A stretch of 14,999 nucleotides of DNA. Source: an uncultured Bacillus sp. Its GTDB lineage: Bacteria > Bacillota > Bacilli > Bacillales > Cytobacillaceae. Numbering within the stretch: position 1 is the first letter of the stretch; each line of letters begins with the position of its first letter. Location: positions 1 to 14,999 of the forward strand of contig CALGSR010000041.1 of NCBI GenBank assembly GCA_937902115.1, given 5' to 3'. Below are positions 14,212 to 14,999 of the stretch, in pieces. A program made the translations under genes and the position numbers. The notes below the pieces were generated by a model. The model worked only from the letters and a program-made list of their open reading frames with translations. It searched no databases and was not told where the DNA came from.

Positions 14212-14240
14212 ATAATAGCATAACTAAGTTTTAAAGTAAA
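14212..14240 (-). promoter_or_regulatory. Sigma-A-like promoter with extended -10 for DUF485-actP
   Basis: On the minus strand, TTTACT (plus 14235-14240) is 17 bases before TATTAT (plus 14212-14217). The TATTAT is preceded by TGC, an extended -10. The leader would be about 170 bases. An orphan ribosome-site-like AAAGGAGGT (plus 14108-14116) lies in it, but no ATG, GTG or TTG follows at a usable distance. No further gene is seen in 14050-14312. Confidence 0.45.
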
Positions 14241-14312
14241 TAATATTTTTAATTTTCTAAATAGTGTAAAAAATTATCTATTCACTATAGTAGAGATGAT
14301 AGGTTTGAGCAA

Positions 14313-14351
14313 AAAAAATTTCTAAAGGCTATCCCCCTTTAGAAATTTTTT
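14313..14351. terminator. Intrinsic terminator of the glycosyltransferase gene
   Basis: A perfect 16-base stem (14313-14328 with 14336-14351) has a seven-base loop and T-runs at both ends. On the minus strand it lies about 60 bases after the glycosyltransferase stop, and it could act in either direction. Confidence 0.88.
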
Positions 14352-14409
14352 CGATTGTACCTTATCAATCTTCAGTGTAATAGTATAAAAGAACAGGTGA
14401 AAAGTTTCG

Positions 14410-14999
14410 TCAGGCATATTTCTTTTTTTCTTGAATGGTTGTAGCATATTGTTGGATAAGTTGTTCAAAAATATGATCCCATCTTTGAGACAATGCATAG
14501 TTCCTTCCCTCCATTGCCATTTGCCATCTTTCACTATTGTGTGACAAAAGGTGGGTGATCGCATGAATAAATTGATTTACCGCTCCGGGTTCACAAAGAA
14601 TCCCATTTTTTCCAGGGGAAATAATATTTTTAACCCCTCCTGAATTTGAACCAATAACAGGAGTGCCGCTGGCAAGTGCTTCTAGAACTACATTTCCAAA
14701 TGTTTCAGTAGGGGAGGGGAAGATAAATAAATCAGATACACTGTAAATTTCCGCTAATGGTTCTCCGTTAAGATAACCTGTAAAGATCATATTTTCAGGT
14801 GCCTCTTTTTCAAGTTCCTCTCGAAGTGGTCCATCGCCAGCCACAACCCATTGAATATGTTTATTGAATTCCTTAGGAATCCCCTTTGCAATAGACATGA
14901 AAGTTTTTAAGTCCTTTTCTGGGGCAAGCCTGCCAACATAGGTAAGGATATATTTTTTATTTATTTGATATTTATTTCGAACTGACTTTTCTGAATAAT
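14410..14999 (-). CDS. GT4-family (GT-B fold) glycosyltransferase, C-terminal part; 5' end outside window
   Basis: About 196 residues are visible and the frame stays open to the window edge, so ATG 14898 is internal. The segment is the nucleotide-sugar-binding domain of a GT-B enzyme: TYVGRLAPEKD, WVVAGDGPLREELE, IFTGYL, then PSPTETFGNVVLEALASG, which holds the E-x7-E pattern of retaining GT4 transferases, then GTPVIGSNSGG. These enzymes move a sugar from UDP- or GDP-sugar donors to lipids, wall polymers or small molecules. The acceptor cannot be told from this half. The tail is rich in Lys and ends KKKYA. A strong terminator follows. Confidence 0.9.
   Translation of the reverse strand, partial: YSEKSVRNKYQINKKYILTYVGRLAPEKDLKTFMSIAKGIPKEFNKHIQWVVAGDGPLREELEKEAPENMIFTGYLNGEPLAEIYSVSDLFIFPSPTETFGNVVLEALASGTPVIGSNSGGVKNIISPGKNGILCEPGAVNQFIHAITHLLSHNSERWQMAMEGRNYALSQRWDHIFEQLIQQYATTIQEKKKYA

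Overview
The window looks like the chromosome of a spore-forming, low-GC Gram-positive bacterium of the Bacillaceae. Supporting features are strong GGAGG-type ribosome binding sites, sigma-A-like promoters, a CcpA-type cre site, a CwlC-like spore mother-cell amidase behind a sigma-K/sigma-E-like promoter, and a PhoX/TatA pair. The genus cannot be fixed from sequence alone. Every base-pairing, motif and alignment statement here was made by eye.

Layout. Positions 1-56 hold the right end of an IS200/IS605-type element: the last codons of a tnpB-like gene and a terminal hairpin. Next (282-2195) is a large secreted Gln/Asn-rich repeat protein with about 41-residue units, resembling a curlin-like beta-solenoid. 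After two hairpins and a candidate Pho box come phoX (Tat-exported phosphatase) and a tatA gene, with a strong terminator behind them. A CwlC-like amidase (4530-5327) follows. A fabF copy (5610-6829) and, convergent to it, a ubiB/AarF kinase gene (8597-6953, minus) are each broken by what looks like a short frameshifting deletion. A 60-residue unknown protein lies upstream of ubiB on the same strand.

Positions 8942-9702 contain no convincing gene. They hold a possible coding remnant, two inverted-repeat structures, and a promoter with a cre site just downstream. These lead into a small helical protein of unknown function (9706-10044) whose flanks share inverted repeats. After a bidirectional terminator and a leader with an attenuator-like hairpin comes a divergent member of the tryptophanase/tyrosine phenol-lyase family (10562-12010). 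Convergent to it is a DUF485 + ActP-type acetate symporter operon (14034-12128, minus). The window ends inside a GT4-type glycosyltransferase gene on the minus strand.

Working together: phoX-tatA reads as a phosphate-scavenging unit that brings part of its own Tat machinery. The DUF485/ActP pair is an organic-acid uptake unit. The least explained items are the Q-ladder secreted protein, the lyase with an altered PLP pocket and its leader, and the small gene framed by inverted repeats.
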